A stretch of 5,747 nt of DNA from Pseudomonadota bacterium (lineage in GTDB: Bacteria > Pseudomonadota > Alphaproteobacteria > Rhodospirillales > Magnetospirillaceae). The stretch is from NCBI GenBank assembly GCA_023437865.1, contig JAEZFE010000059.1, forward strand, positions 1 to 5,747. The letters run 5' to 3'. The notes under the pieces are model-generated. The model had not been told where the DNA came from, made no database searches, and saw only the letters and a list, made by a program, of their open reading frames with translations. The translations under genes were made by a program, and so were the position numbers. Of the stretch, positions 1-4,518 are shown piece after piece (position 1 is the first letter of the stretch; each line of letters begins with the position of its first letter).

Positions 1-672
1 GTTATTGATGCTCGGGCGCTTCAGGCTGAAGCTGCAGCAGACGCGGAAGCGGCGGCCAGATATATCGCGAAGGATCGCGTGGACGGCGCCGCGGCTGAGA
101 TTGCCGGTGGGCCCGGGAAGACGGCCCGCGGTGACCATTTAACGCCCCTAGAACTGCTGGAGCGTATCCACGAATTCCGGCGGCAGATGCGAGGCGGGCG
201 CCGGCTTGATCGCACGGAATATCGCCAAATGCGGCGCCTTGAGGAGCTCTACAGGGAATATGTCGAGGTGTATCACGGCGCAGGCCGTCGCCTTCAGCCG
301 TCTTCCGGCGTTTCTCTTCGGACGCCTGAGGCCGAGGTGGGTGGTGAAGAGGCCCGTACCTCTCGTGATGGAGCGGAGATTGCTCGCGTCGACGAGGCTG
401 GCTGGACGCGTGAGGTCGTTACCGGCTTGGCCGATCTCCGGGACGAGCTGCGCCAGGCCGAACCGGAGGACTGGTTCCGCGCTGCCTTCGGCTATTTTGT
501 AATGCACGGCGCCTCGCCTGGGTCGATTCGACCAGGTGCCGACGTTGACCCAGCTGACTGGCTGACGGAGGACGACATCGCGGCGATTCTGGCAGCACGG
601 GATCGTCAGCGGGTTCAGGATGAGATGGACGAAGCGGCCGCCGCGTTCGCAGCGTGGCAAATGGCCGCGTAA
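1..672 (+). CDS. 3' part of an unidentified gene; possibly the C-terminal region of the relaxase if the window is circular
   Basis: The frame is open from base 1 to the TAA at 670-672, giving 223 residues with no start required inside the window. A GTG at 79 could start a 197-residue protein, but no convincing ribosome site precedes it and the upstream codons read as normal coding sequence (alanine-rich helix), so I treat it as a fragment. Residues about 45-95 are strongly charged and predicted helical, rich in Arg and Glu. The last 75 residues include PEDWFRAAFGYFV and an acidic helix (TEDDIAAI, DEMDEAAA) ending QMAA. I recognise no catalytic motif or membrane segment. The frame is in phase with the relaxase leaving the right edge, so it may be the relaxase C-terminus. 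Otherwise it is a hypothetical protein. Coding status is fairly sure; identity is not. Confidence 0.7.
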   Translation, partial: VIDARALQAEAAADAEAAARYIAKDRVDGAAAEIAGGPGKTARGDHLTPLELLERIHEFRRQMRGGRRLDRTEYRQMRRLEELYREYVEVYHGAGRRLQPSSGVSLRTPEAEVGGEEARTSRDGAEIARVDEAGWTREVVTGLADLRDELRQAEPEDWFRAAFGYFVMHGASPGSIRPGADVDPADWLTEDDIAAILAARDRQRVQDEMDEAAAAFAAWQMAA

Positions 673-697
673 CGCGGTGATTTGAGGGAAAACGGCG

Positions 698-717
698 GGG
701 GAACTAGACGTTTCCCC
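698..717. repeat. Small hairpin after the left CDS
   Basis: GGGGAA (698-703) pairs with TTCCCC (712-717) around an 8-base loop, 25 bases after the stop at 672. It is followed by ATGTTTTT, so it could be a weak terminator for the rightward gene. However, the T run starts three bases after the stem and overlaps the outermost arm of the large inverted repeat that follows. Confidence 0.4.
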
Positions 718-720
718 ATG

Positions 721-913
721 TTTTTCCGTTCGCCTGACCACTTGATCCTCCCATCGCTTGCCCGGTATGCCAGCCCCGGTCTTGGTGTCAAGGGCGCCTG
801 CGGCGCCGCATAGCGGTGGGGCCCGTGGCCCCACCCTTGACGCCTTCGCCCTGTGGGGCTGGCACTCGGGCGGCGCGACGGGCGGCTCCAGTGGTCAGGA
901 TTGAGAGGAAAAA
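721..913. repeat. Long imperfect nested inverted repeat (rod-like fold with two apical hairpins)
   Basis: Complementary blocks occur in strictly nested order: 721-727 with 907-913, 733-742 with 890-899 (CCTGACCACT/AGTGGTCAGG, perfect), 750-756 with 876-882 (one mismatch), 760-764 with 867-871, 769-777 with 855-863 (GCCAGCCCC/GGGGCTGGC, perfect), and 787-794 with 834-841 (GTCAAGGG/CCCTTGAC, perfect; extends to 784-844 with one wobble). At the tip are two hairpins: 793-798 with 802-807 (GGCGCC, loop TGC) and 815-823 with 827-835 (GGTGGGGCC/GGCCCCACC, loop CGT). The arms are about 75 bases each. Function is unknown: it could be a structured RNA or 3' UTR, a single-strand or plasmid replication origin, or a fold-back element. 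The pairing is directly visible; its role is not. Confidence 0.8.
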
Positions 914-917
914 AGGT

Positions 918-951
918 GCCCTCCAGGCGCCGCCTGGAGGGCTTTCTTCTT
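918..951. terminator. Strong Rho-independent terminator, probably bidirectional
   Basis: A perfect 11-bp stem, GCCCTCCAGGC (918-928) with GCCTGGAGGGC (932-942), has a three-base loop. On the + strand it is followed directly by TTTCTTCTT (943-951). On the - strand the stem is followed, after three bases, by six T (bases 909-914 are A). It sits between the rightward gene ending at 672 and the leftward operon ending at 1036, where convergent transcripts need to stop. Confidence 0.85.
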
Positions 952-960
952 GCTCGGGGG

Positions 961-980
961 CCCTCCTATAGTCAGGAGGG
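961..980. repeat. Hairpin downstream of the leftward operon
   Basis: CCCTCC (961-966) pairs with GGAGGG (975-980) around an 8-base loop. The same CCCTCC/GGAGGG words occur in the terminator stem at 918-942, so alternative pairings between the two hairpins are possible in the leftward transcript. No T run follows on either side, so it is not itself a convincing terminator. Confidence 0.45.
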
Positions 981-1035
981 TAAGGTTTCCGAAGGCCAAG
1001 TGGAGGAGCTGGCTGGAGGGGGCATATGATCTGGA

Positions 1036-1272
1036 TCACCTCCCGAGCATGTCGAGCGTGCCGACCAGCAGGTAGAGGAGGCCGGACACCAGCCCCACGG
1101 CGGCGAGCACTTTCAGAACGCCATCGACTGCCTTGGCACGGAAATAGTTTCCGGTGCTGCCGAAATGTTCGACGCCATTCGAGTTGACACGAGACAGCAT
1201 GCGGTGCTTCCGCAAATAAACAGAAGAAGCGCCAATCGGAACAAGGGCAAGGCCAATGGCGGCATACAACAT
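1036..1272 (-). CDS. Small membrane protein (78 aa), last gene of the traY operon
   Basis: The ATG at 1272-1270 follows GGAGG (1283-1279) at six bases. It starts 15 bases after the traY stop, so it is the last cistron of the leftward operon. Residues 1-20 form a hydrophobic N-terminal segment ending before YLRKHR. Residues about 20-47 are polar and contain NSNGVEHFGSTGNYFRAKA. Residues about 49-75 are a second hydrophobic segment (VLKVLAAVGLVSGLLYLLVG). Two membrane spans with a short polar loop are therefore likely. In IncI plasmids the genes just after traY encode entry exclusion (excA/excB), so position alone makes an exclusion or TraY-associated role conceivable. The N-x-x-G-V-x-x-F pattern recalls a widespread family of small uncharacterised membrane proteins. 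I do not assign a function. Confidence 0.8.
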   Translation of the reverse strand: MLYAAIGLALVPIGASSVYLRKHRMLSRVNSNGVEHFGSTGNYFRAKAVDGVLKVLAAVGLVSGLLYLLVGTLDMLGR

Positions 1273-1287
1273 GGATAACCTCCATCA

Positions 1288-2721
1288 CTATTTGAAGAAT
1301 TTACCATGTCCATCTTGAAGATGTCCAGTTGAATTGTTGTCGCTTGACACTTGAATTGATGCGCTTGTCTTTGCGCCGTCAAAGAATTTGTCGTTCTTCT
1401 GATCTCCGCCGGAGTTCTGATTCTGGTCTGGTGATTTCTGGCCGAAGGACTGCATTGCTCCGGTGACCGCTCCCACATGGCCGCCCGTCATCACAGCGAC
1501 CGCAGAATGACTGGCCCTATCGACGTGCTGCTGTTCCCCGACGCCAGACTGCTGAGATTCGATCCAGCGCATGATGCGATCCGGCAACAGCGTAATCGCC
1601 CCGAACGAGACATTGGCGATCAGGTGGAGGCACGCCATCCAGAGCAGGAGTACAGCAACAAATGCCGATATGCCGCCGAAATGAGAGCCAAGCATTGATG
1701 AAACGGCGGGAATAAACGTCCGCCCGACGAAGGCGCCGCCAAGCTCGAACATTTGAATTGAAACCAGAAAGCTGGTCACAAGTATTGTTGGCCGAAGCGA
1801 CATGTTAAGCATAACCAGCCAACCTGTGTTGGCGCCCCCGGACAGACCTTCGCCGTCCATCCTCAAGTGAGCTAGGCACCATGTCGGCCCAGCCACCAGC
1901 GCCTCGATAACGAGCAGGAGCCATGCCATCACTGCGCCGAGCCAGGCCAGATAAGGCACCATCGGTAACCAGTATGCCAACCAGCCGCCGAGGACGAGCA
2001 GACCGAGGCCAACGGTGCCGACCGTGCTATGAAACACACCGCCGGCAAATGCTACCCATCCGACAGGAATAACCAGGTGGCCGATATTAGCTGCGGACTG
2101 CATAACGCTGCCTTTAGCGCCGCCCTGGTTGTTGAGCTGCATGTGGTCAAAGGCGGCGGCGGCGCGTCCGAGGTCAATGAACCGCAGCACGGCCGAGGCG
2201 CCTTCCTCTTCCTGGCTGGCATCGTGGCGCAGCCTATCAGGATCGCGGCGCGCTTCTCGCAGCCAGTTTGATAAAATCAGCCAGTGCGACTGGTCGAGCG
2301 GAATGTAAGAGGCATGTGCCACCGACATGGCGGCCGCCAGCGCTTTTGACGGCTGTCGGACTTCGGGAATTTCAGTGGTGGCTTCGAGGATTGTAGCGTT
2401 CAAGGCGGCGACCCGGGCGAACATTGCGCCGAGCCCGGACCAGCCGCTGGCCTTTATCTCTGCCGCGACCACCTCTCGAGTGCTTCGAAAGGCTCTGTCG
2501 CCCTGAATTACCTGCTTCACCTCAGACAAGACCGCGTTCTGGTAGCTGGTTGCCAGTTTCTCCAGTTCGCCCACCTCGGGAAGGGGGGAACGACTGGTTG
2601 CGTCCGGTGCGGCAGTCACGTGGGCAGCGATCCGCTGAGCAATCACCGCCGCCCCTTGGGTGGCCTGCTCCAGGGCTCGCACGTGAGCGGCCAGAATCGC
2701 TTGTCTGGTTGAGGCGGCCAA
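1288..2721 (-). CDS. traY: C-terminal open segment of DotA/TraY (membrane core and polar tail)
   Basis: This frame is open from about 2901 to the TAG at 1290-1288. The first usable start (TTG at 2721) gives 477 residues, but it has no good ribosome site and the preceding codons (GKITITWDGSATSGLGQEACG) still match the family, so this is a piece of the gene rather than a separate gene. Residues about 1-205 are the helical, soluble periplasmic-type domain. Residues about 210-395 hold several membrane spans, including the hallmark WLPMVPYLAWLGAVMAWL and the following EALVAGPTWCLAHLRMDGEG, in which the Pro/Trp and the H-x-x-x-D/E-G-E-G loop are typical of DotA/TraY. Residues after 400 form a Gln/Asn/Ser/Asp-rich tail ending GHGKFFK, with lower GC than the rest. 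Without repair or recoding this part would be translated poorly or not at all. Confidence 0.8.
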   Translation of the reverse strand: MAASTRQAILAAHVRALEQATQGAAVIAQRIAAHVTAAPDATSRSPLPEVGELEKLATSYQNAVLSEVKQVIQGDRAFRSTREVVAAEIKASGWSGLGAMFARVAALNATILEATTEIPEVRQPSKALAAAMSVAHASYIPLDQSHWLILSNWLREARRDPDRLRHDASQEEEGASAVLRFIDLGRAAAAFDHMQLNNQGGAKGSVMQSAANIGHLVIPVGWVAFAGGVFHSTVGTVGLGLLVLGGWLAYWLPMVPYLAWLGAVMAWLLLVIEALVAGPTWCLAHLRMDGEGLSGGANTGWLVMLNMSLRPTILVTSFLVSIQMFELGGAFVGRTFIPAVSSMLGSHFGGISAFVAVLLLWMACLHLIANVSFGAITLLPDRIMRWIESQQSGVGEQQHVDRASHSAVAVMTGGHVGAVTGAMQSFGQKSPDQNQNSGGDQKNDKFFDGAKTSASIQVSSDNNSTGHLQDGHGKFFK

Positions 2722-2815
2722 GCCTGCGGTCGTGGGCGCCGTCGCGACGACTACCGCGCCACAGGCTTCCTGCCCAAGTCCACTGGTAGCGCTGCCGTCC
2801 CACGTGATTGTGATC

Positions 2816-3175
2816 TTACCAACCTCGGTCCGACGATTGATCGTGATCGCCGGAGACGTATTTTTCCCGGCGCTTTTCCCAGATCTGGACCTGATGGAGG
2901 ATCAGCGAGCAGGCGTAGTTCTCAACCAAACCGGCCACCAGTTTGCGGGCGTCAGGATTTGGGGGATCGATGATCGGGGTGGCATCGTCCACGATCTTAT
3001 CGAGGATATTGCTGAGTGCGAGGTTGGGTGCGCCGATGCTGTATTTGGCGACAGCCAGAACGACCTCTTGCCAGGTGGACAGTCCGCCGGCCGACGCGGG
3101 AACGAGAAACGCTATCGCGACAGGAACGCGGATCGGCGCCCATAGGGAGCTCCAGCGTTTGCCGAGCAGCTGGCC
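2816..3175 (-). other. Middle orphan segment of traY between the stop and the frameshift
   Basis: In the frame of the N-terminal segment, 119 codons follow the TAA at 3178-3176 and reach a second TAA at 2818-2816. They begin GQLLGKRWSSLWAPIRVPVA and continue through AKYSIGAPNLALSNILDK to NYACSLILHQVQIWEKRRE, all in the style of the conserved N-terminal half of DotA/TraY. No convincing start codon or ribosome site lies near its beginning, so it is not an independent gene. The last roughly 20 codons (after EKRRE) no longer look like the family, which places the frame change near a run of five T (2861-2865 on the + strand). Confidence 0.75.
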
Positions 3176-3778
3176 TTAGTGGGCCGTCTGGAGAGTTCCG
3201 CTGTAGGTGTTGTAGACCACCATCAAACTGCCAATGGCAAGCGCGAGCGAGTTAGACCAGCCGAGCAAGGCTGAGAATGCCGTGCCGCCTGCCCCTTCGC
3301 CAACGATTGACGACAGCCACAGAGTGGCCGGGTCGTTCTCTGCTGCTGCCTGAAGAGCGGCCATTATCCCGTCGTCGGCCATGGCGGGGGCACCGCCGAG
3401 GACGAGGGCAAGCAACAGCGCTGCCGCCGGCAGCAGCTTTGTCGCAAGCTTCCATCGCCATTTCTGGCGGTGGGCAAGCGCTAGCAGCATGCACGAGACC
3501 CCAGCGGCGCCGAGGCCCCCTGGGAGGCCGATGACGAGCGCCCATCCCATCAGCCCAACTGAGGCCGCGGCATAGCCGATACCGAGCAGCAGCGACTGCC
3601 GTTGGATCGCGAGCAGGTCATCCCTGCTATAGCGGTCCTGCCCGGTCCGAGGCGTGTTGAGTGCCATCGCCATCGCGGTGAAGCGCTGATGGGCGCCCTG
3701 CGCCACTCCAGCGATCAGAGTGGCCGGCGCAGTGAGCGCGCCGACCAATGCCGTCTTGACGATTGCCCGCTTATTCAT
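3176..3778 (-). CDS. N-terminal open segment: TraX-position membrane domain fused to the TraY/DotA N-terminus
   Basis: The ATG at 3778-3776 overlaps the end of the upstream 61-aa gene (stop 3773-3771) and has GGAGGG upstream inside that gene, so translational coupling is likely; it gives 200 residues before TAA. A longer start at 3868 would run through the upstream gene and is unlikely. Residues 1-100 have a hydrophobic N-terminus (about 8-27), a polar stretch with SRDDLLAIQRQ (51-61) and two membrane segments (about 62-83 and 85-102). Residues 111-134 form a second signal-like segment ending APAMA, followed by DDGIMAALQAAAENDP, which reads like the mature N-terminus of DotA/TraY, then the span ALAIGSLMVVYNTYSG. 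traX directly precedes traY in IncI plasmids, so the first 100 residues may be a TraX-like domain; this is a positional guess. An internal ATG at 3490 could alternatively start TraY with its own signal peptide. Confidence 0.75.
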   Translation of the reverse strand: MNKRAIVKTALVGALTAPATLIAGVAQGAHQRFTAMAMALNTPRTGQDRYSRDDLLAIQRQSLLLGIGYAAASVGLMGWALVIGLPGGLGAAGVSCMLLALAHRQKWRWKLATKLLPAAALLLALVLGGAPAMADDGIMAALQAAAENDPATLWLSSIVGEGAGGTAFSALLGWSNSLALAIGSLMVVYNTYSGTLQTAH

Positions 3779-3956
3779 GACGGCGACCCTCCAGCAGCGA
3801 GGCGGCGATCTGCATCGCGGCAGCACCGACGACGGTGGCCGGGATTGCAATAACTGGCGTGACGGCATTCAACAGATCGATGCTGGCGACGATCGTGCCG
3901 GCAAAAATGACGATGTAGCTCAGCAACCTGAGCGCCTTCGGGAAACTGGTGTTCAT
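3771..3956 (-). CDS. Small membrane protein (61 aa) upstream of traY
   Basis: The ATG at 3956-3954 follows AAGGAGA (3971-3965) by about nine bases, a much better start than the GC-rich upstream extension to 4160. The 61 residues begin MNTSFPKALR and carry two hydrophobic segments, about 9-27 (LRLLSYIVIFAGTIVASID) and about 30-52 (AVTPVIAIPATVVGAAAMQI), ending LEGRRHE. A two-span inner-membrane protein is likely. The stop overlaps the traY start by eight bases (ATGAATAA). IncI-type operons carry several small membrane proteins (such as TraQ and TraR) before traX-traY, and this may be one, but I see no diagnostic motif. Confidence 0.82.
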   Translation of the reverse strand: MNTSFPKALRLLSYIVIFAGTIVASIDLLNAVTPVIAIPATVVGAAAMQIAASLLEGRRHE

Positions 3957-4018
3957 AACTTGTGTCTCCTTGCGTGCGCGCGATCCTGCCCAGGCCGCGT
4001 TGCGCTCCTCGGTCGGAA

Positions 4019-4267
4019 CTAGGGGCGAATGGCTTCCGGCAGAAGCTCGCGCCAGGTCGCCGCATCCGGTCGCTGATCCTCCAGCCGCCCAGCCCGCTCC
4101 ATCGCCGCGACCAGCCGCGCCAGATCGGTGGCGGCGGCGGACACGCTGGGGTTCGGGCAAGCGGCCAGCAATTCCCTGGCTTCGCCGAGCGTCAGTCCGG
4201 CGGGCGAGTGGTCATCAAGCATCTGCTCCCAGTCGCGCAATGCGCTGTTATCGATCACCTCAAACAT
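4019..4267 (-). CDS. Hypothetical small soluble protein (82 aa), first gene of the traY operon
   Basis: The ATG at 4267-4265 has GGAGG (4278-4274) at six bases and lies about 25 bases after the -10 box of a good leftward promoter, so it opens the operon; the stop is TAG at 4021-4019. The protein is acidic, helical and without membrane segments or a signal peptide: MFEVIDNSALRDWEQML, then LTLGEARELLAACPNP, then ATDLARLVAAMER and ATWRELLPEAIRP. A 62-base gap separates it from the 61-aa membrane protein. I do not recognise the family. As the first cistron beside the mobilisation control region it could be a regulator or accessory factor, but no DNA-binding helix-turn-helix is evident. Confidence 0.8.
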   Translation of the reverse strand: MFEVIDNSALRDWEQMLDDHSPAGLTLGEARELLAACPNPSVSAAATDLARLVAAMERAGRLEDQRPDAATWRELLPEAIRP

Positions 4268-4273
4268 GCTGCC

Positions 4274-4278
4274 CCTCC
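4274..4278 (-). promoter_or_regulatory. Ribosome binding site of the 82-aa gene
   Basis: GGAGG on the - strand, six bases before the ATG at 4267. It fixes the start of the first cistron of the leftward operon. Confidence 0.8.
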
Positions 4279-4292
4279 AATGAAAATGGTGT

Positions 4293-4307
4293 TTGAACTA
4301 TATTCAA
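4293..4307. promoter_or_regulatory. Palindrome over the -10 box (possible operator)
   Basis: TTGAA (4293-4297) and TTCAA (4303-4307) flank CTATA and cover the -10 box (4297-4302) of the leftward promoter. A protein bound here would block that promoter. MobC-type relaxosome proteins can repress promoters near oriT, so MobC is a reasonable but untested candidate. Confidence 0.5.
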
Positions 4308-4325
4308 CGCTATTTACTTGCTCAA
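4297..4325 (-). promoter_or_regulatory. Sigma-70-type promoter of the leftward traY operon
   Basis: On the - strand, TTGAGC (4325-4320) and TATAGT (4302-4297) are separated by exactly 17 bases. TATAGT matches the -10 consensus at five of six positions and TTGAGC matches the -35 consensus at four. Transcription would begin near 4290, leaving a leader of about 23 bases before the ATG at 4267. Confidence 0.72.
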
Positions 4326-4337
4326 CAGCGTCGAATA
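4301..4337. repeat. 11-bp inverted repeat, candidate oriT or relaxosome binding site
   Basis: TATTCAACGCT (4301-4311) and AGCGTCGAATA (4327-4337) are complementary at ten of eleven positions around a 15-base spacer that contains the leftward -35 box. An inverted repeat in the mobC upstream region is where MOBP-type origins of transfer usually lie. A nic-like GTCCTGC follows at 4357-4363. Location and repeat are visible; the oriT role is inferred. Confidence 0.55.
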
Positions 4338-4356
4338 CTGAGCTAGACTTTCGCAC

Positions 4357-4363
4357 GTCCTGC
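4357..4363 (+). other. Possible nic site (GTCCTG/C)
   Basis: The heptamer differs by one base from the ATCCTGC core known at nic in MOBP systems such as RP4 and is similar to the IncI site. It lies 3' of the inverted repeat at 4301-4337, but the gap of about 20 bases is longer than the roughly 8 bases in RP4. Treat as a candidate only. Confidence 0.35.
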
Positions 4364-4364
4364 A

Positions 4365-4370
4365 TATACT
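4365..4370 (+). promoter_or_regulatory. Possible -10 box of the mobC-relaxase promoter
   Basis: TATACT matches the -10 consensus at five of six positions and lies upstream of the structured mobC leader. The -35 region is poor: TAGACT at 4344-4349 with a 15-base spacer is the best I see. If used, it gives a leader of roughly 140 bases containing the fold at 4400-4466. Confidence 0.35.
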
Positions 4371-4399
4371 GTCGAGTGTGCTGATTGTCCAAACGAGCA

Positions 4400-4466
4400 G
4401 AGCAAGCCAAGTGTTCAGAGCCCCCAAAATCGGGGCCTGAACACCGCCCCCGAGGGGCGCTTGCTC
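4400..4466 (+). repeat. Three-way-junction fold in the mobC leader
   Basis: An outer stem, GAGCAAGC (4400-4407) with GCTTGCTC (4459-4466), encloses two hairpins. The first pairs GTGTTCAG (4411-4418) with CTGAACAC (4437-4444), continuing after a one-base bulge with GCCCC (4420-4424) and GGGGC (4432-4436) around a 7-base loop. The second pairs CGCCCC (4445-4450) with GGGGCG (4454-4459) around CGA. All stems are perfect apart from the bulge, and the last pair of the second hairpin shares G4459 with the outer stem. It could be a translational or attenuation control of mobC-mobA, an antisense-RNA-type structure or part of an origin. There is no T run, so it is not a simple terminator. Confidence 0.75.
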
Positions 4467-4508
4467 CTAGCCGGAGGGGCCGATGTGCTCCCTTCGGTCG
4501 CAGCATCG

Positions 4509-4514
4509 AGGAGG
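4509..4514 (+). promoter_or_regulatory. Ribosome binding site deciding the mobC start
   Basis: AGGAGG sits four to five bases before the ATG at 4519. The alternative in-frame ATG at 4483 lies in the structured leader and has no comparable site, so 4519 is preferred. Confidence 0.75.
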
Positions 4515-4518
4515 AGAT

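Larger units (their letters stand above)
1288..3778 (-). pseudogene. traY: DotA/TraY-family type IVB conjugation membrane protein, interrupted by a stop and a frameshift
   Basis: DotA/TraY proteins are large polytopic inner-membrane proteins of type IVB secretion and IncI conjugation systems; IncI TraY is also the target of entry exclusion. Here the gene is spread over three open segments read in order: 3778-3179, 3175-2819 (same frame, after a TAA at 3178-3176) and about 2901-1288 (shifted by one base). Family-like sequence is continuous across both breaks. Before the first break it reads SGLMVVYNT-like membrane sequence ending SGTLQTAH; after it, GQLLGKRWSSLWAPIRVPV, matching the TAH-D/E-G-x-x-L-G-K-R-W-S motif I recall for this family, with the stop at the acidic position. 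After the shift the frame reads KITITWDG, then Cys, then the PYLAWLGAVMAWLLLVIEAL core. The start at 3778 has a GGAGG-type site. Undisrupted length would be about 829 residues. Family call is strong; functional status is doubtful. Confidence 0.85.

Noticed and set aside
148..1288. Long leftward open frames across 148-834 and 788-1288
   Set aside because: They overlap the supported rightward frame, the non-coding repeat region and the 78-aa gene. Their Pro/Arg-rich composition is typical of antisense frames in GC-rich DNA, and they lack ribosome sites.
2861..2880. Programmed ribosomal frameshift at the A5 or A4 runs of the traY mRNA
   Set aside because: The required shift is +1 and the codons (GAA AAA TAC) do not form a standard slippery heptamer. 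The upstream stop at 3176 would also have to be bypassed, so mutation or sequence error is simpler.
2424..3255. Rightward open frames of 80-137 aa antisense to traY
   Set aside because: They lie opposite clear TraY/DotA coding sequence, have low-complexity Arg/Pro/Ser composition and no ribosome site.
3983..3991. ATCCTGCCC, an exact match to the RP4 nic core
   Set aside because: It lies in the 62-base gap between two small genes without an adjacent inverted repeat, away from mobC. A match this short is expected by chance in a window of this size.
3771..4160. 129-aa version of the small membrane protein starting at 4160
   Set aside because: The extra N-terminal part is Arg/Gly/Ala-rich and overlaps the 82-aa gene, while the ATG at 3956 has an AAGGAGA site and starts a clean two-span protein.
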